The notes below the pieces were generated by a model. The model searched no databases. It was given only the letters and a program-made list of their open reading frames with translations, and was not told the DNA's origin. DNA of 64,000 nucleotides from Pseudaquabacterium terrae. Lineage in GTDB: Bacteria > Pseudomonadota > Gammaproteobacteria > Burkholderiales > Burkholderiaceae_C. Below, one piece after another: positions 1-7,707 of the stretch; position 1 is the stretch's first letter; each line of letters starts with the position of its first letter. Position numbers and translations under genes: made by a program. The stretch covers positions 248,001-312,000 of the forward strand of contig NZ_JABRWJ010000006.1 in the NCBI RefSeq assembly GCF_013266755.1, read 5' to 3'.

Positions 1-467
1 GCCTGGCGGACCTGTTGCGGCGCCCGGGCGTTGGCTTCGACACGGTGGCAGAGATCGCGGCGCTGGCGCGGCCCGAGGCCGGTGTTTCACGTGAAACGTT
101 GCGCGCGGAGCTCGATCCTTTGCTGGCCGACGCGGTGATCGAGCAGGTCGAGATCGCCACCAAGTACGCCGGCTACATCGGCAAGCAGGCCGAGGAAGTC
201 GAGCGCGCTGCCCACCTCGAACACCTGCGCCTGCCTGCCGAGCTGGACTACAACCAGGTCAGCGCCTTGAGCTTCGAAGTACGGCAGAAGCTCACTCGCC
301 ATCGGCCCGAGACGCTGGGGCAGGCGTCGCGCATTTCCGGCGTGACGCCGGCGGCGATTTCGCTGTTGCTGGTCCACCTGAAGCGGGGCCGGTTTGCCGG
401 GTTCAGCGAAGCACGCGGCGAAGCGTCGGGCCTGCGCCCCGCCGACGGCGACCGCGACGCGGCCTGA
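1..467 (+). CDS. mnmG: MnmG (GidA), tRNA uridine-34 carboxymethylaminomethyl synthesis enzyme, 3' part only
   Basis: The frame is open from the first complete codon (base 3) to the stop at 465-467, so only about the last 154 residues are in the window. They match the helical C-terminal domain of MnmG, with the conserved KYAGYI stretch followed by a Q-x-EE segment, and the [11 protein letters not shown] helix that contacts MnmE and tRNA. MnmG works with MnmE, using FAD and a folate donor to modify wobble uridine-34 of some tRNAs. rsmG follows after 3 bases, the usual mnmG-rsmG-parA-parB arrangement near bacterial origins. The FAD-binding N-terminus lies outside the window. A parS-like site is embedded in the coding sequence at 83-98. 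Confidence 0.95.
   Translation, partial: LADLLRRPGVGFDTVAEIAALARPEAGVSRETLRAELDPLLADAVIEQVEIATKYAGYIGKQAEEVERAAHLEHLRLPAELDYNQVSALSFEVRQKLTRHRPETLGQASRISGVTPAAISLLLVHLKRGRFAGFSEARGEASGLRPADGDRDAA
83..98. promoter_or_regulatory. parS: parS-like centromere site (ParB binding), copy 1
   Basis: TGTTTCACGTGAAACG matches the consensus bacterial parS palindrome (TGTTTCACGTGAAACA) at 15 of 16 positions. It lies inside mnmG, about 4.3 kb from parB, where parS sites often sit. ParB would load here as a CTP-dependent clamp and be segregated by ParA. Confidence 0.85.
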
Positions 468-470
468 TTC

Positions 471-1154
471 ATGGCAGCCATTCCAATCACCGGCGGCGAA
501 GACGCCGCGCCTCGCTCGATACTCGCCGGCGCCGCCGAGCAGCTCGGTGTGCCGCTCGATGCCGCCGCGCTCGACCGGCTGCTGTCCTACCTGGCGCTGA
601 TGCAGCGCTGGAACCGCGTCTACAACCTGACGGCCCTGCGCGAGCCGAGCGAGATGCTGAGCCACCACCTGCTCGATTGCCTGGCGGTGCTGCCGGCGTT
701 GGCTCGCCACGCGAAGGGCCGGCCGCTGCGCATCCTCGACGTCGGCAGCGGCGGGGGGCTGCCGGGCGTCGTGCTGGCGGTGGCGCAGCCGGACTGGTCG
801 GTCACCTGCATCGATGCGGTGGCGAAGAAGTCCGGGTTCGTGCGCCAAGTCGCCGGCGAGCTTGCGTTGCCGAATCTGCGCTCGGTGCACGGGCGCGTCG
901 AGGCGCTGCCGGCGGAAGGGCGCTTCGATGTGATCGTCTCGCGGGCCTTCGCGTCGCTCGCCGACTTCACCGAACTGTCGCGGACGCAGCTTGCGCCGGG
1001 CGGTGTCTGGCTGGCGATGAAGGGGCGCGCCCCGGATGAAGAAGCGGCGGCGCTGCCAGGAAACGTGTCGGTGTTTCACGTGGAACCATTGCGCGTTCCC
1101 GGACTGCACGAGCAACGTTGCCTCGTGTGGCTGCGGCCCCACGGCACACGTTGA
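471..1154 (+). CDS. rsmG: RsmG (GidB), 16S rRNA guanine-527 N7-methyltransferase
   Basis: 227 residues, the normal length for RsmG. It is a SAM-dependent methyltransferase that modifies G527 of 16S rRNA; in other bacteria its loss gives low-level streptomycin resistance. The sequence has the family's N-terminal helix ending in RWNRVYNLTA, the SAM-binding loop LDVGSGGGLPG near residue 90, and the SRAFASL segment typical of RsmG. It starts 3 bases after mnmG ends, so the two are probably co-transcribed. A second parS-like site (1072-1087) lies inside its 3' end. Confidence 0.95.
   Translation: MAAIPITGGEDAAPRSILAGAAEQLGVPLDAAALDRLLSYLALMQRWNRVYNLTALREPSEMLSHHLLDCLAVLPALARHAKGRPLRILDVGSGGGLPGVVLAVAQPDWSVTCIDAVAKKSGFVRQVAGELALPNLRSVHGRVEALPAEGRFDVIVSRAFASLADFTELSRTQLAPGGVWLAMKGRAPDEEAAALPGNVSVFHVEPLRVPGLHEQRCLVWLRPHGTR
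1072..1087. promoter_or_regulatory. parS: parS-like centromere site, copy 2
   Basis: TGTTTCACGTGGAACC matches the consensus at 14 of 16 positions. Its right half (TGGAACC) is the form seen in pseudomonad parS sites, so it may be a natural variant. It lies inside the 3' end of rsmG, 974 bases after copy 1 and just upstream of parA, and is also close enough to affect the parA promoter. Confidence 0.7.
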
Positions 1155-1216
1155 CGCGCCAGCGGCGCGCCTGAGCGACGGCCGGTCCTTGGGCCCCAGC
1201 GGCGATACTTCGAAGC

Positions 1217-1990
1217 ATGGCGAAAGTCTTTTGCATCGCGAACCAGAAGGGCGGCGTCGGCAAGACGACCACGACGGTGAACCTGGCGGCCGGGCTGGCC
1301 CAGGTGAAGCAGCGGGTGCTGGTGGTCGATCTCGACCCGCAGGGCAATGCAACGATGGGGTCGGGCATCGACAAGCGCGCGATGCCGCTGTCGGTCTACG
1401 ACGTGCTGCTCGAGTCCGCGGCGATCGCCGAGGTGCGTCAGCGTTCGGACAAGGGCGGCTACGACGTGCTCGGCGCCAATCGCGAGCTGGCCGGCGCCGA
1501 AGTCGAGCTGGTCGGGCTGGAGCACCGCAACGAACGCCTGCGCCGCGCGCTGGTCCCCACCGAAGGGGACTATGACTTCGTGCTGATCGACTGTCCGCCG
1601 TCGCTGAGCCTGCTGACGCTGAACGGGCTGTGCAGCGCGCATGGCGTGATCGTGCCGATGCAGTGCGAGTACTTCGCGCTCGAAGGCCTGTCGGACCTGG
1701 TCAACACGATCAAGCAGGTGCATGCCAACCTGAACCGCGACCTGCAGATCATCGGCCTGCTGCGGGTGATGTTCGATCCGCGCATCACGCTGCAGCAGCA
1801 GGTCAGCGATCAGCTGCGCGCGCACTTCGGCGACAAGGTGTTCGACGCGGTGATCCCGCGCAACGTCCGCCTCGCCGAGGCGCCGAGCTACGGCCAGCCG
1901 GGCGTGGTGTTCGACCCGGCGGCCAAGGGTGCGCAGGCCTACATCGAGTTTGCGCGCGAGCTGGTGCAGCGCGTGAAGGGCCTGCACTGA
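1217..1990 (+). CDS. parA: ParA, chromosome-partitioning ATPase
   Basis: 257 residues, typical of chromosomal ParA without an N-terminal DNA-binding extension. It begins [19 protein letters not shown], which holds the deviant Walker A motif KGGVGKTT of the ParA/MinD family. The Walker B-like FVLIDCPPS segment follows near residue 120. ParA binds DNA nonspecifically as an ATP dimer and moves ParB-parS complexes. It stands 62 bases after rsmG and its stop overlaps the next start (TGATG). parB lies 2.5 kb downstream with three other genes in between, instead of directly adjacent as in many relatives. Confidence 0.95.
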   Translation: MAKVFCIANQKGGVGKTTTTVNLAAGLAQVKQRVLVVDLDPQGNATMGSGIDKRAMPLSVYDVLLESAAIAEVRQRSDKGGYDVLGANRELAGAEVELVGLEHRNERLRRALVPTEGDYDFVLIDCPPSLSLLTLNGLCSAHGVIVPMQCEYFALEGLSDLVNTIKQVHANLNRDLQIIGLLRVMFDPRITLQQQVSDQLRAHFGDKVFDAVIPRNVRLAEAPSYGQPGVVFDPAAKGAQAYIEFARELVQRVKGLH

Positions 1991-2766
1991 TGGCGGCGTG
2001 GTCCGACACCTTGCTGTCGCGCATCGATGACGCCGGCCTGAACGCCAGCGCGCCGCCGCAACAACTGTGGATCGACGGCTGGCTGGTGCGTTTCTCTCCC
2101 GGCAAGGCCAAGCGCGCACGCTGCATCCATGCCGTGGCAGCCGGACGCCTGCCCGTCGACGAGCGGCTGGCCCTGTGCGCGGCGGTGTTCCGCGACGCCG
2201 GCCTGCCGCTGTTCGTGCGCATCACGCCGTTCTCGCAGCCGAGCGGGCTCGACGGGCTGCTCGCCGCGCGCGGCATGCACCGCATCGACGACACCCGCGT
2301 GATGGTGTCGACAGCGGGTCCGGTCGACGCCGAGCCGCTGCCGCCGGGCTACGCGATGGAACGCCTGGCATTGGCCGCGTTTGCCGAACAGGTGGGTGCG
2401 TTGCGGGGCTCGACGGCCGCCCAGCGCACGGCGCACGCCGAACGGCTGAACCAGTCGCCGGTGCCCTACGAAGGTTGGGTGCTGCGCCGGCGCGAGGATG
2501 GCCGCGTTGCCGCCTGCGGGCAGATCGCGACCGAAGCCGAGCTGGTCGGCCTGTACGACGTCTTCACCGATCCCGCCCAACGTGGGCAGGGCTTGGCGCG
2601 CTTGTTATGCACGAACCTGCTGGCGATGGCACGCGCCCGCGGCGCCTCGGTCGCCTATCTGCAGGTTGATGCGGGCAACGCAGCCGCACGCGCGGTGTAT
2701 CGGCGCCTCGGCTTTGCCGACGCCTACGCCTACCACTACCGTTCGCCGGAGCCGGACGCCCACTAG
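1990..2766 (+). CDS. GNAT-family N-acetyltransferase, substrate unknown
   Basis: 258 residues. The ATG at 1990 shares a base with the parA stop, implying translational coupling. The C-terminal half (from about residue 170) has the GNAT acetyl-CoA-binding motif A in the form DPAQRGQGLARLL, then VDAGNAAARAVYRRLGF, the family's motif B. The N-terminal half is a weaker GNAT-like or family-specific region, so it may be a tandem-GNAT protein. The substrate cannot be told from sequence. Its coupling to parA looks positional rather than functional. Confidence 0.85.
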   Translation: MAAWSDTLLSRIDDAGLNASAPPQQLWIDGWLVRFSPGKAKRARCIHAVAAGRLPVDERLALCAAVFRDAGLPLFVRITPFSQPSGLDGLLAARGMHRIDDTRVMVSTAGPVDAEPLPPGYAMERLALAAFAEQVGALRGSTAAQRTAHAERLNQSPVPYEGWVLRRREDGRVAACGQIATEAELVGLYDVFTDPAQRGQGLARLLCTNLLAMARARGASVAYLQVDAGNAAARAVYRRLGFADAYAYHYRSPEPDAH

Positions 2767-2791
2767 ACGGAGCACCCGGCGGGGGCAGGCC

Positions 2792-3733
2792 CTAGAGCCC
2801 CAGCCCTTCGTCGAGCCCGAGGTGCGCGTTCATCGCCTGCACCGCGGCACCGCTGGCGCCCTTGCCCAGGTTGTCGAGGCGGCAGATCAGGATCGCCTGC
2901 TCGGCATTGGCGAAGACGAACAGGTCGCTGCGGTTGGTGTCGTTGCACGCCTGCACGTCGAAGAAGCCGCTCTCCAGCGTCGCCGGATCCGACAGCGGCA
3001 GCACCTTCACGAAACGTTCGCCGGCATAACGCTCGGCCAGCGCGCGTTGCAGCGCCGCGCCATCGGTGCCGGGCTTCAGCTGCGAGAAGTGCAAGGGCAC
3101 ACTCACCGCCAAACCCTTGTAGAAGCTGGCGACGATCGGCATGAAGTTCGGCTTGTGGGCGAGCCGCGCATGCGCCGCCATCTCCGGCAGGTGCTTGTGA
3201 CCGAGCGCCAGCCCGTAGGGCCGCGGCGCCTGCAGCACCGGGTCGCCGCCGGCTTCGTACTGCTCGATCATCTTCTTGCCGCCGCCGGAGTAGCCGGTGA
3301 TCGAGGTCGCCGAAACCGGCAGCGCCGCCGGCACGAGACCGGCATCGACCAAGGGGCGCAGCAGCAGGATGAACGCGCTGGCGTGGCAGCCGGGGTTGGC
3401 GATGCGCTTGCTGTCGCGGATCAGCCGGCGCTGCTCGGGCGCCAGCTCGGGCAGCCCGAAGGCCCAGCCCGGCGTCGTGCGGTGCGCGGTGCTGGCATCG
3501 ATCAGGCAGGTGTTCGGGTTGGTGACCAGTGCGGCCGCTTCGCGTGCCGCGGCGTCGGGCAGGCACAGGAAGGCGACGTCGGCAGCGTTGAGCAGCCGGG
3601 CGCGCTCGGCGGCGTCCTTGCGCTTGTCGGCATCGATGCGCAAGACCTCGACGTCGTTGCGGCGCGCCAGCATTTCGTGGATGCGAAGGCCGGTCGTGCC
3701 TTCCTGGCCGTCGACGAAGATGCGATAAGTCAT
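2792..3733 (-). CDS. argC: N-acetyl-gamma-glutamyl-phosphate reductase (ArgC, type 2)
   Basis: 313 residues, starting at the ATG at 3733 ([18 protein letters not shown]). ArgC reduces N-acetylglutamyl phosphate to the semialdehyde with NADPH, step three of arginine synthesis. It has the shorter type 2 layout, the nucleotide-binding [10 protein letters not shown] loop, and the catalytic cysteine in [10 protein letters not shown]. The reading frame is open further upstream to 4357, but that extension runs antisense through the hydrolase gene and is not credible. It is oriented opposite to its neighbours and probably has its own promoter in the 52 bases shared with the divergent hydrolase gene. 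Confidence 0.93.
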   Translation of the reverse strand: MTYRIFVDGQEGTTGLRIHEMLARRNDVEVLRIDADKRKDAAERARLLNAADVAFLCLPDAAAREAAALVTNPNTCLIDASTAHRTTPGWAFGLPELAPEQRRLIRDSKRIANPGCHASAFILLLRPLVDAGLVPAALPVSATSITGYSGGGKKMIEQYEAGGDPVLQAPRPYGLALGHKHLPEMAAHARLAHKPNFMPIVASFYKGLAVSVPLHFSQLKPGTDGAALQRALAERYAGERFVKVLPLSDPATLESGFFDVQACNDTNRSDLFVFANAEQAILICRLDNLGKGASGAAVQAMNAHLGLDEGLGL

Positions 3734-3785
3734 GGCTACAGTCCTGCGGTCATCAGTGCGGGAGAACCCGAAGGATAAGCCAAGC

Positions 3786-4346
3786 ATGATCGATGGGATG
3801 CGAATGCTGCTGTTGCCCGGATGGCAGGACTCGGCTGCCGGCCACTGGCAAAGCCGCTGGGAGCAGCTGCACGGCGCCGAGCGCGTGCAGCAGAACGACT
3901 GGTGGTGGCCGCGCCGCGGCGACTGGATGGCGCGGCTGGAGGAGGCATTGCTCGCCGATCCGCGGCCGGCGCTGCTGATCGCGCACAGCCTGGGCTGCCA
4001 GCTCGTCGCTGCCTGGGCCGCGCACTCGCAGCAGCTGGGCCGCGTGCGCGGCGCCTTGCTGGTCGCGCTGCCGGACATCGCGCGCGCCGACATGCCGCCG
4101 CAGCTGCAGGCCTGGGCGCCGATCCCGACGCGGCGGCTGCCGTTCAAGTCGACCGCCGTGCTGAGCAGCGACGACCCGTACTGCACGCTGGCGCGTGGGC
4201 AGCAGATGGCGGCCGATTGGGGCTGCGATGTCCATGCGATCGGCGCGCGCGGGCACATCAATGGCGACAGCGGTCTCGGCGACTGGGCCGAGGGGTGGCA
4301 ACTGCTGATGCGATTGGGTGCCGGCGCGGTCGAAGCATCGACCTGA
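3786..4346 (+). CDS. RBBP9/YdeN-type alpha/beta serine hydrolase
   Basis: 186 residues. The family is small alpha/beta hydrolases of mostly unknown substrate. Seen: the N-terminal strand LLLPGWQDS, the RxxWxQLHG segment, the nucleophile motif AHSLGCQ (Ser in S-L-G, the family's usual form) and a late [12 protein letters not shown] block carrying the catalytic His. The start at 3786 was chosen because it follows a purine-rich AAGGAT; the frame is open to 3732, overlapping argC, which is less likely. Function in this organism is unknown. Confidence 0.85.
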   Translation: MIDGMRMLLLPGWQDSAAGHWQSRWEQLHGAERVQQNDWWWPRRGDWMARLEEALLADPRPALLIAHSLGCQLVAAWAAHSQQLGRVRGALLVALPDIARADMPPQLQAWAPIPTRRLPFKSTAVLSSDDPYCTLARGQQMAADWGCDVHAIGARGHINGDSGLGDWAEGWQLLMRLGAGAVEAST

Positions 4347-4370
4347 TTGGCCCACAATCGCAGAGATGAC

Positions 4371-4440
4371 CAGCCCCCAGCTCACTTCGCTCGCAGCCCC
4401 CGAGGGGCGCTCAGTGCCCTTCGGACGGCCGGGCGGGCAC
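4371..4440. repeat. Dispersed GC-rich hairpin repeat, copy 1 (abuts parB start)
   Basis: Order of blocks: CCCCCAG, CACTTCGCTCGC, CCCCCGAGGGG (palindrome), GTGCCCTTCGGACGGCCGGGCGGGC. The same blocks recur at 9008, 15691, 29198, 35146 and 37771. This copy ends two bases before the parB ATG and supplies its 5' leader, leaving no clear Shine-Dalgarno sequence. Confidence 0.8.
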
Positions 4441-4442
4441 TG

Positions 4443-5333
4443 ATGGTCACGAAGAAACCCAAGGGCCTCGGGCTCGGACTCGAAGCCTTGCTCGGGCCCA
4501 AGGTCAGCGAGGCCGCGGCCAGCGATGCGCATCCGAGCAGCCTGCCGCTGACCCGCTTGCGGCCCGGCAAGTACCAGCCGCGCACGCGCATGGACGAAGG
4601 CTCGTTGTACGAGCTGGCCGAAAGCATCAAGAGCCAGGGTGTGATGCAGCCGATCCTGGTGCGCCCGGTCGGCGCCAACGGCTACGAGATCATCGCCGGC
4701 GAACGCCGCTTCCGCGCCGCGAAGCTGGCTGGCCTCGACGCGGTGCCGGTGCTCGTCAAGGACGTGCCCGACGAAGCCGCCGCGGTGATGGCGCTGATCG
4801 AAAACATCCAGCGCGAAGACCTCAATCCGCTCGAAGAAGCGCAGGGCCTGCAGCGCCTGGTCGACGAATTCCACCTGACGCACGAGCAGGCGGCGCAAGC
4901 CGTCGGCCGCTCGCGCAGCGCGGCCACGAACCTGCTGCGGCTGCTGAACCTGAGCGCGCCGGTGCAGCAGATGCTGATCGCCGGCGACCTCGACATGGGT
5001 CACGCGCGCGCCTTGCTGTCGCTCGATGCGGCCGAGCAGATCCTGAGTGCGAACGAGATCGTCGCCAAGAAGCTCTCGGTGCGTGAAGCCGAGAAGCTGG
5101 TCGCGCGCACGCAGTCGCCGGGCCGGCAGAAGACCTTGCTGCGCGTGAAGCAGGACAAGTCGCGCGACATCCTGCGCCTCGAAGAGCAGCTCGCCGATGC
5201 GCTGACCGCGAAGGTCGAGATCCGGCTGCAGCGCCGCAGTGCACGCGGTCAACGCGGCGAGGTGGCGATCGCCTTCGCGTCGTTCGAAGAGCTCAGTGGC
5301 CTGCTCGATCGGCTCGGTGCCGGCGAGCGTTGA
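4443..5333 (+). CDS. parB: ParB, chromosome-partitioning CTPase/DNA-binding protein
   Basis: 296 residues. It starts MVTKKPKGLGLGLEALLG, the conserved ParB N-terminus that stimulates the ParA ATPase. The ParB/Srx CTP-binding region follows, with YQPRTRM, the GERRFRAAKLAG motif (near residue 80) and ENIQREDLNPLEEA. A helix-turn-helix (HEQAAQAVGRSRSAATNLLRLL) reads parS and the C-terminal part dimerises. The frame continues upstream to 4347, but that segment is the repeat element, so the ATG at 4443 is preferred. The two parS-like sites in mnmG and rsmG are its likely targets. Confidence 0.95.
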   Translation: MVTKKPKGLGLGLEALLGPKVSEAAASDAHPSSLPLTRLRPGKYQPRTRMDEGSLYELAESIKSQGVMQPILVRPVGANGYEIIAGERRFRAAKLAGLDAVPVLVKDVPDEAAAVMALIENIQREDLNPLEEAQGLQRLVDEFHLTHEQAAQAVGRSRSAATNLLRLLNLSAPVQQMLIAGDLDMGHARALLSLDAAEQILSANEIVAKKLSVREAEKLVARTQSPGRQKTLLRVKQDKSRDILRLEEQLADALTAKVEIRLQRRSARGQRGEVAIAFASFEELSGLLDRLGAGER

Positions 5334-5495
5334 CGAGATCATGCACCTCGCGGCGCGCGCACCAGACTGTGGCGCGCACGCGTCCGCAGGCGTGCATCAC
5401 TTCGCGTTTCGGCGCATGATGTTCATCAGCCGGTGTGTCCATGTCGGCGAGGCCCGATGCGCCGACGTTGAAGCGCGTATACGATGGCGACGAGC

Positions 5496-5512
5496 CTGGC
5501 GCGGGCCTTGCT
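5496..5512 (+). promoter_or_regulatory. Sigma-54 (RpoN) -24/-12 promoter candidate for prkA-yeaH-spoVR
   Basis: CTGGCGCGGGCCTTGCT fits YTGGCACG-rNNN-TTGCW with a single departure (G for A) and the exact GG-to-GC spacing. In E. coli the homologous yeaGH operon is reported to be sigma-54/NtrC dependent, which supports the call. An enhancer-binding site was not identified. Confidence 0.6.
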
Positions 5513-5521
5513 GGTCTGGCC

Positions 5522-5551
5522 GAGAAAAGCACCCGCTTACGGGGTTTTCTC
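5522..5551 (+). terminator. Hairpin with GAGAAAA/TTTTCTC arms, possible terminator or attenuator
   Basis: The outer arms GAGAAAA (5522-5528) and TTTTCTC (5545-5551) are perfect complements, and CCC/GGG (5532-5534, 5541-5543) extends the stem around a short loop. The T-run makes it look like an intrinsic terminator on either strand. It could end parB transcription, but it also lies just after the predicted sigma-54 start point, so it may instead act as a 5' leader element. Confidence 0.4.
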
Positions 5552-5631
5552 AGTGCCTCGCAGCCGACACGATTGATCCATGCTGGAGACTCACTGAACT
5601 GATCACATAGCTGCATGCTGACCGGAAAGCT

Positions 5632-5711
5632 CTGATGGAGCCTGGGCCCGTGAAGCCGGGACTTCATCAGAACTTCCCCGACGCCGATGGGGAGCCTCTC
5701 TCGCATCGGCG
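5632..5711 (+). promoter_or_regulatory. Two consecutive hairpins in the prkA 5' leader
   Basis: First: CTGATGGAG (5632-5640) with CTTCATCAG (5662-5670), a 9-pair stem with one G-T. Second: CGCCGATG (5682-5689) with CATCGGCG (5704-5711), 8 perfect pairs, ending 12 bases before the Shine-Dalgarno sequence. They could control translation or message stability of prkA. No known riboswitch class was recognised. Confidence 0.45.
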
Positions 5712-5735
5712 CTGTGTCCGCCTAAGGAGGTCCGA

Positions 5736-7658
5736 ATGGACGTGATCAGCAGTTTCGCCGCCCGCTTCGAACGCACGCGGGAAGAGGAGCTGTCCCTCGA
5801 GGACTACCTCGCCGAGTGCAAGCGCAACCCGCTCGCCTACGCCACCGCAGCCGAGCGGATGCTCAAGGCGATCGGCGAGCCGCAGATGATCGATACGCGC
5901 AACGATCAACGGTTGTCTCGCCTCTTCGCGAACAAGGTCATCAAGATCTATCCGGCCTTCGCCGAGTTCTACGGCATGGAGGACTCGATCGAGCAGGTCG
6001 TCTCCTACTTCCGCCATGCCGCGCAAGGCCTCGAAGAGAAGAAGCAGGTGCTTTACCTGCTGGGCCCGGTCGGCGGCGGCAAGAGCTCGATCGCCGAGCG
6101 GCTGAAGCTGCTGATGCAGGACGTGCCCTTCTATGCGCTGAAGGGCTCGCCGGTCAACGAGTCGCCGCTGGGCCTGTTCAACGCGATCGAAGATGGTGCG
6201 ATCCTCGACAAGGAATACGGCATCCCGGCGCGTTACCTCAACCGCATCATGAGCCCGTGGGCGGTCAAGCGGCTCGACGAGTTCGGCGGCGACATCCGCA
6301 AGTTCAAGGTCGTCAAGCGCTTCCCGTCGGTGCTCAAGCAGATCGCGGTCTGCAAGACCGAGCCGGGCGACGAGAACAACCAGGACATCAGCTCGCTGGT
6401 CGGCAAGGTCGACATCCGCAAGCTCGAGACCTATGCGCAGGACGATCCGGACGCCTACAGCTACTCGGGCGGCCTGTGCCTCGCGAACCAGGGCCTGCTC
6501 GAATTCGTCGAGATGTTCAAGGCGCCGATCAAGGTGCTGCACCCGCTGCTGACGGCGACGCAGGAAGGCAACTTCAAGGGCACCGAAGGCTTCGGCGCGA
6601 TCCCCTTCGACGGCATCATCCTGGCCCACTCGAACGAGAGCGAATGGAAGACCTTCCGCAACAACAAGAACAACGAGGCCTTCCTCGACCGCGTCTACAT
6701 CGTCAAGGTGCCGTACTGCCTGCGTGTTAGCGAAGAGGTCAAGATCTACGAGAAGCTGATTCGCGGCTCGTCGCTGGCCGAGGCCAAGTGCGCACCGGGC
6801 ACGCTGAAGATCATGAGCCAGTTCGCGATCCTGACGCGGCTGAAGGAGCCGGAGAACTCGTCGCTGTTCTCGAAGATGCAGATCTACGACGGCGAGAACC
6901 TGAAGGACACCGACCCGCGCGCGAAGAGCTACCAGGAGTACCGCGACTACGCCGGCGTCGACGAAGGCATGAGCGGCATCTCGACGCGCTTCGCGTACAA
7001 GATCCTGTCGCGGGTGTTCAACTTCGACAGCCAGGAAGTCGCCGCCAACCCGGTGCACCTGATGTACGTGCTCGAGCAGCAGATCGAACGAGAGCAGTTC
7101 CCGCAGGAGCAGGAACAGAAGTTCGTCTCGTTCATCAAGGAACAGCTGGCGCCGCGCTATGCGGAGTTCATCGGCAAGGAGATCCAGACCGCCTACCTCG
7201 AAAGTTACTCGGAGTACGGCCAGAACATCTTCGACCGCTACGTCACCTACGCCGACTACTGGATCCAGGATCACGAGTACCGTGACACCGACACCGGCGA
7301 GGTCTTCGACCGCGGTGCGCTGAATGCCGAGCTCGAGAAGATCGAGAAGCCGGCCGGCATCGCGAATCCGAAGGACTTCCGCAACGAGATCGTCAACTTC
7401 GTGCTGCGCGCGCGTGCCAGCAATGCCGGCAAGAACCCGAACTGGACCAGTTACGAGAAGCTGCGCACGGTGATCGAGAAGAAGATGTTCTCGAACACCG
7501 AGGAGCTGCTGCCGGTGATCAGCTTCAACGCCAAGGCCAGCGCCGACGAAGCCAAGAAGCACGAGGACTTCGTCACCCGCATGGTCGCCAAGGGCTACAC
7601 GCCCAAGCAGGTGCGCTTGCTCTGCGAGTGGTACCTGCGCGTTCGCAAGTCGAGCTGA
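5736..7658 (+). CDS. prkA: PrkA (YeaG), AAA+ serine protein kinase
   Basis: 640 residues, the usual length. PrkA proteins have an N-terminal AAA+ ATPase domain and a C-terminal region distantly like eukaryotic protein kinases; in enterics YeaG acts in starvation and stationary-phase survival. Seen: DYLAECKRNPLAYATAAERM near the start, Walker A GPVGGGKSS at about residue 110, ILAHSNESEW and the family's long charged C-terminus. The start follows a near-perfect Shine-Dalgarno sequence. It is first in the prkA-yeaH-spoVR operon, a combination conserved across proteobacteria. Regulation is probably by RpoN and by the structured leader described above. Confidence 0.95.
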   Translation: MDVISSFAARFERTREEELSLEDYLAECKRNPLAYATAAERMLKAIGEPQMIDTRNDQRLSRLFANKVIKIYPAFAEFYGMEDSIEQVVSYFRHAAQGLEEKKQVLYLLGPVGGGKSSIAERLKLLMQDVPFYALKGSPVNESPLGLFNAIEDGAILDKEYGIPARYLNRIMSPWAVKRLDEFGGDIRKFKVVKRFPSVLKQIAVCKTEPGDENNQDISSLVGKVDIRKLETYAQDDPDAYSYSGGLCLANQGLLEFVEMFKAPIKVLHPLLTATQEGNFKGTEGFGAIPFDGIILAHSNESEWKTFRNNKNNEAFLDRVYIVKVPYCLRVSEEVKIYEKLIRGSSLAEAKCAPGTLKIMSQFAILTRLKEPENSSLFSKMQIYDGENLKDTDPRAKSYQEYRDYAGVDEGMSGISTRFAYKILSRVFNFDSQEVAANPVHLMYVLEQQIEREQFPQEQEQKFVSFIKEQLAPRYAEFIGKEIQTAYLESYSEYGQNIFDRYVTYADYWIQDHEYRDTDTGEVFDRGALNAELEKIEKPAGIANPKDFRNEIVNFVLRARASNAGKNPNWTSYEKLRTVIEKKMFSNTEELLPVISFNAKASADEAKKHEDFVTRMVAKGYTPKQVRLLCEWYLRVRKSS

Positions 7659-7707
7659 GAACCGAATCAGGGGGCAGCGCAACTAACCGCCAAAGCGAGA
7701 GGACGGG

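Larger units (their letters stand above)
5334..5735 (+). other. 402-base intergenic region and leader of the prkA operon
   Basis: No credible coding sequence. It holds a sigma-54-type promoter match (5496-5512), a hairpin with A/T flanks (5522-5551), two further hairpins (5632-5670 and 5682-5711) and a strong Shine-Dalgarno AAGGAGG at 5724-5730, five bases before the prkA ATG. If the sigma-54 site is used the untranslated leader is about 210 bases. Nothing recognisable is seen in 5334-5490. Confidence 0.7.

Noticed and set aside
5667-7682. 671-codon minus-strand frame opposite prkA
   Set aside because: Shadow of prkA: leucine/arginine-rich with no recognisable domain, while prkA has Walker motifs and a strong ribosome-binding site.
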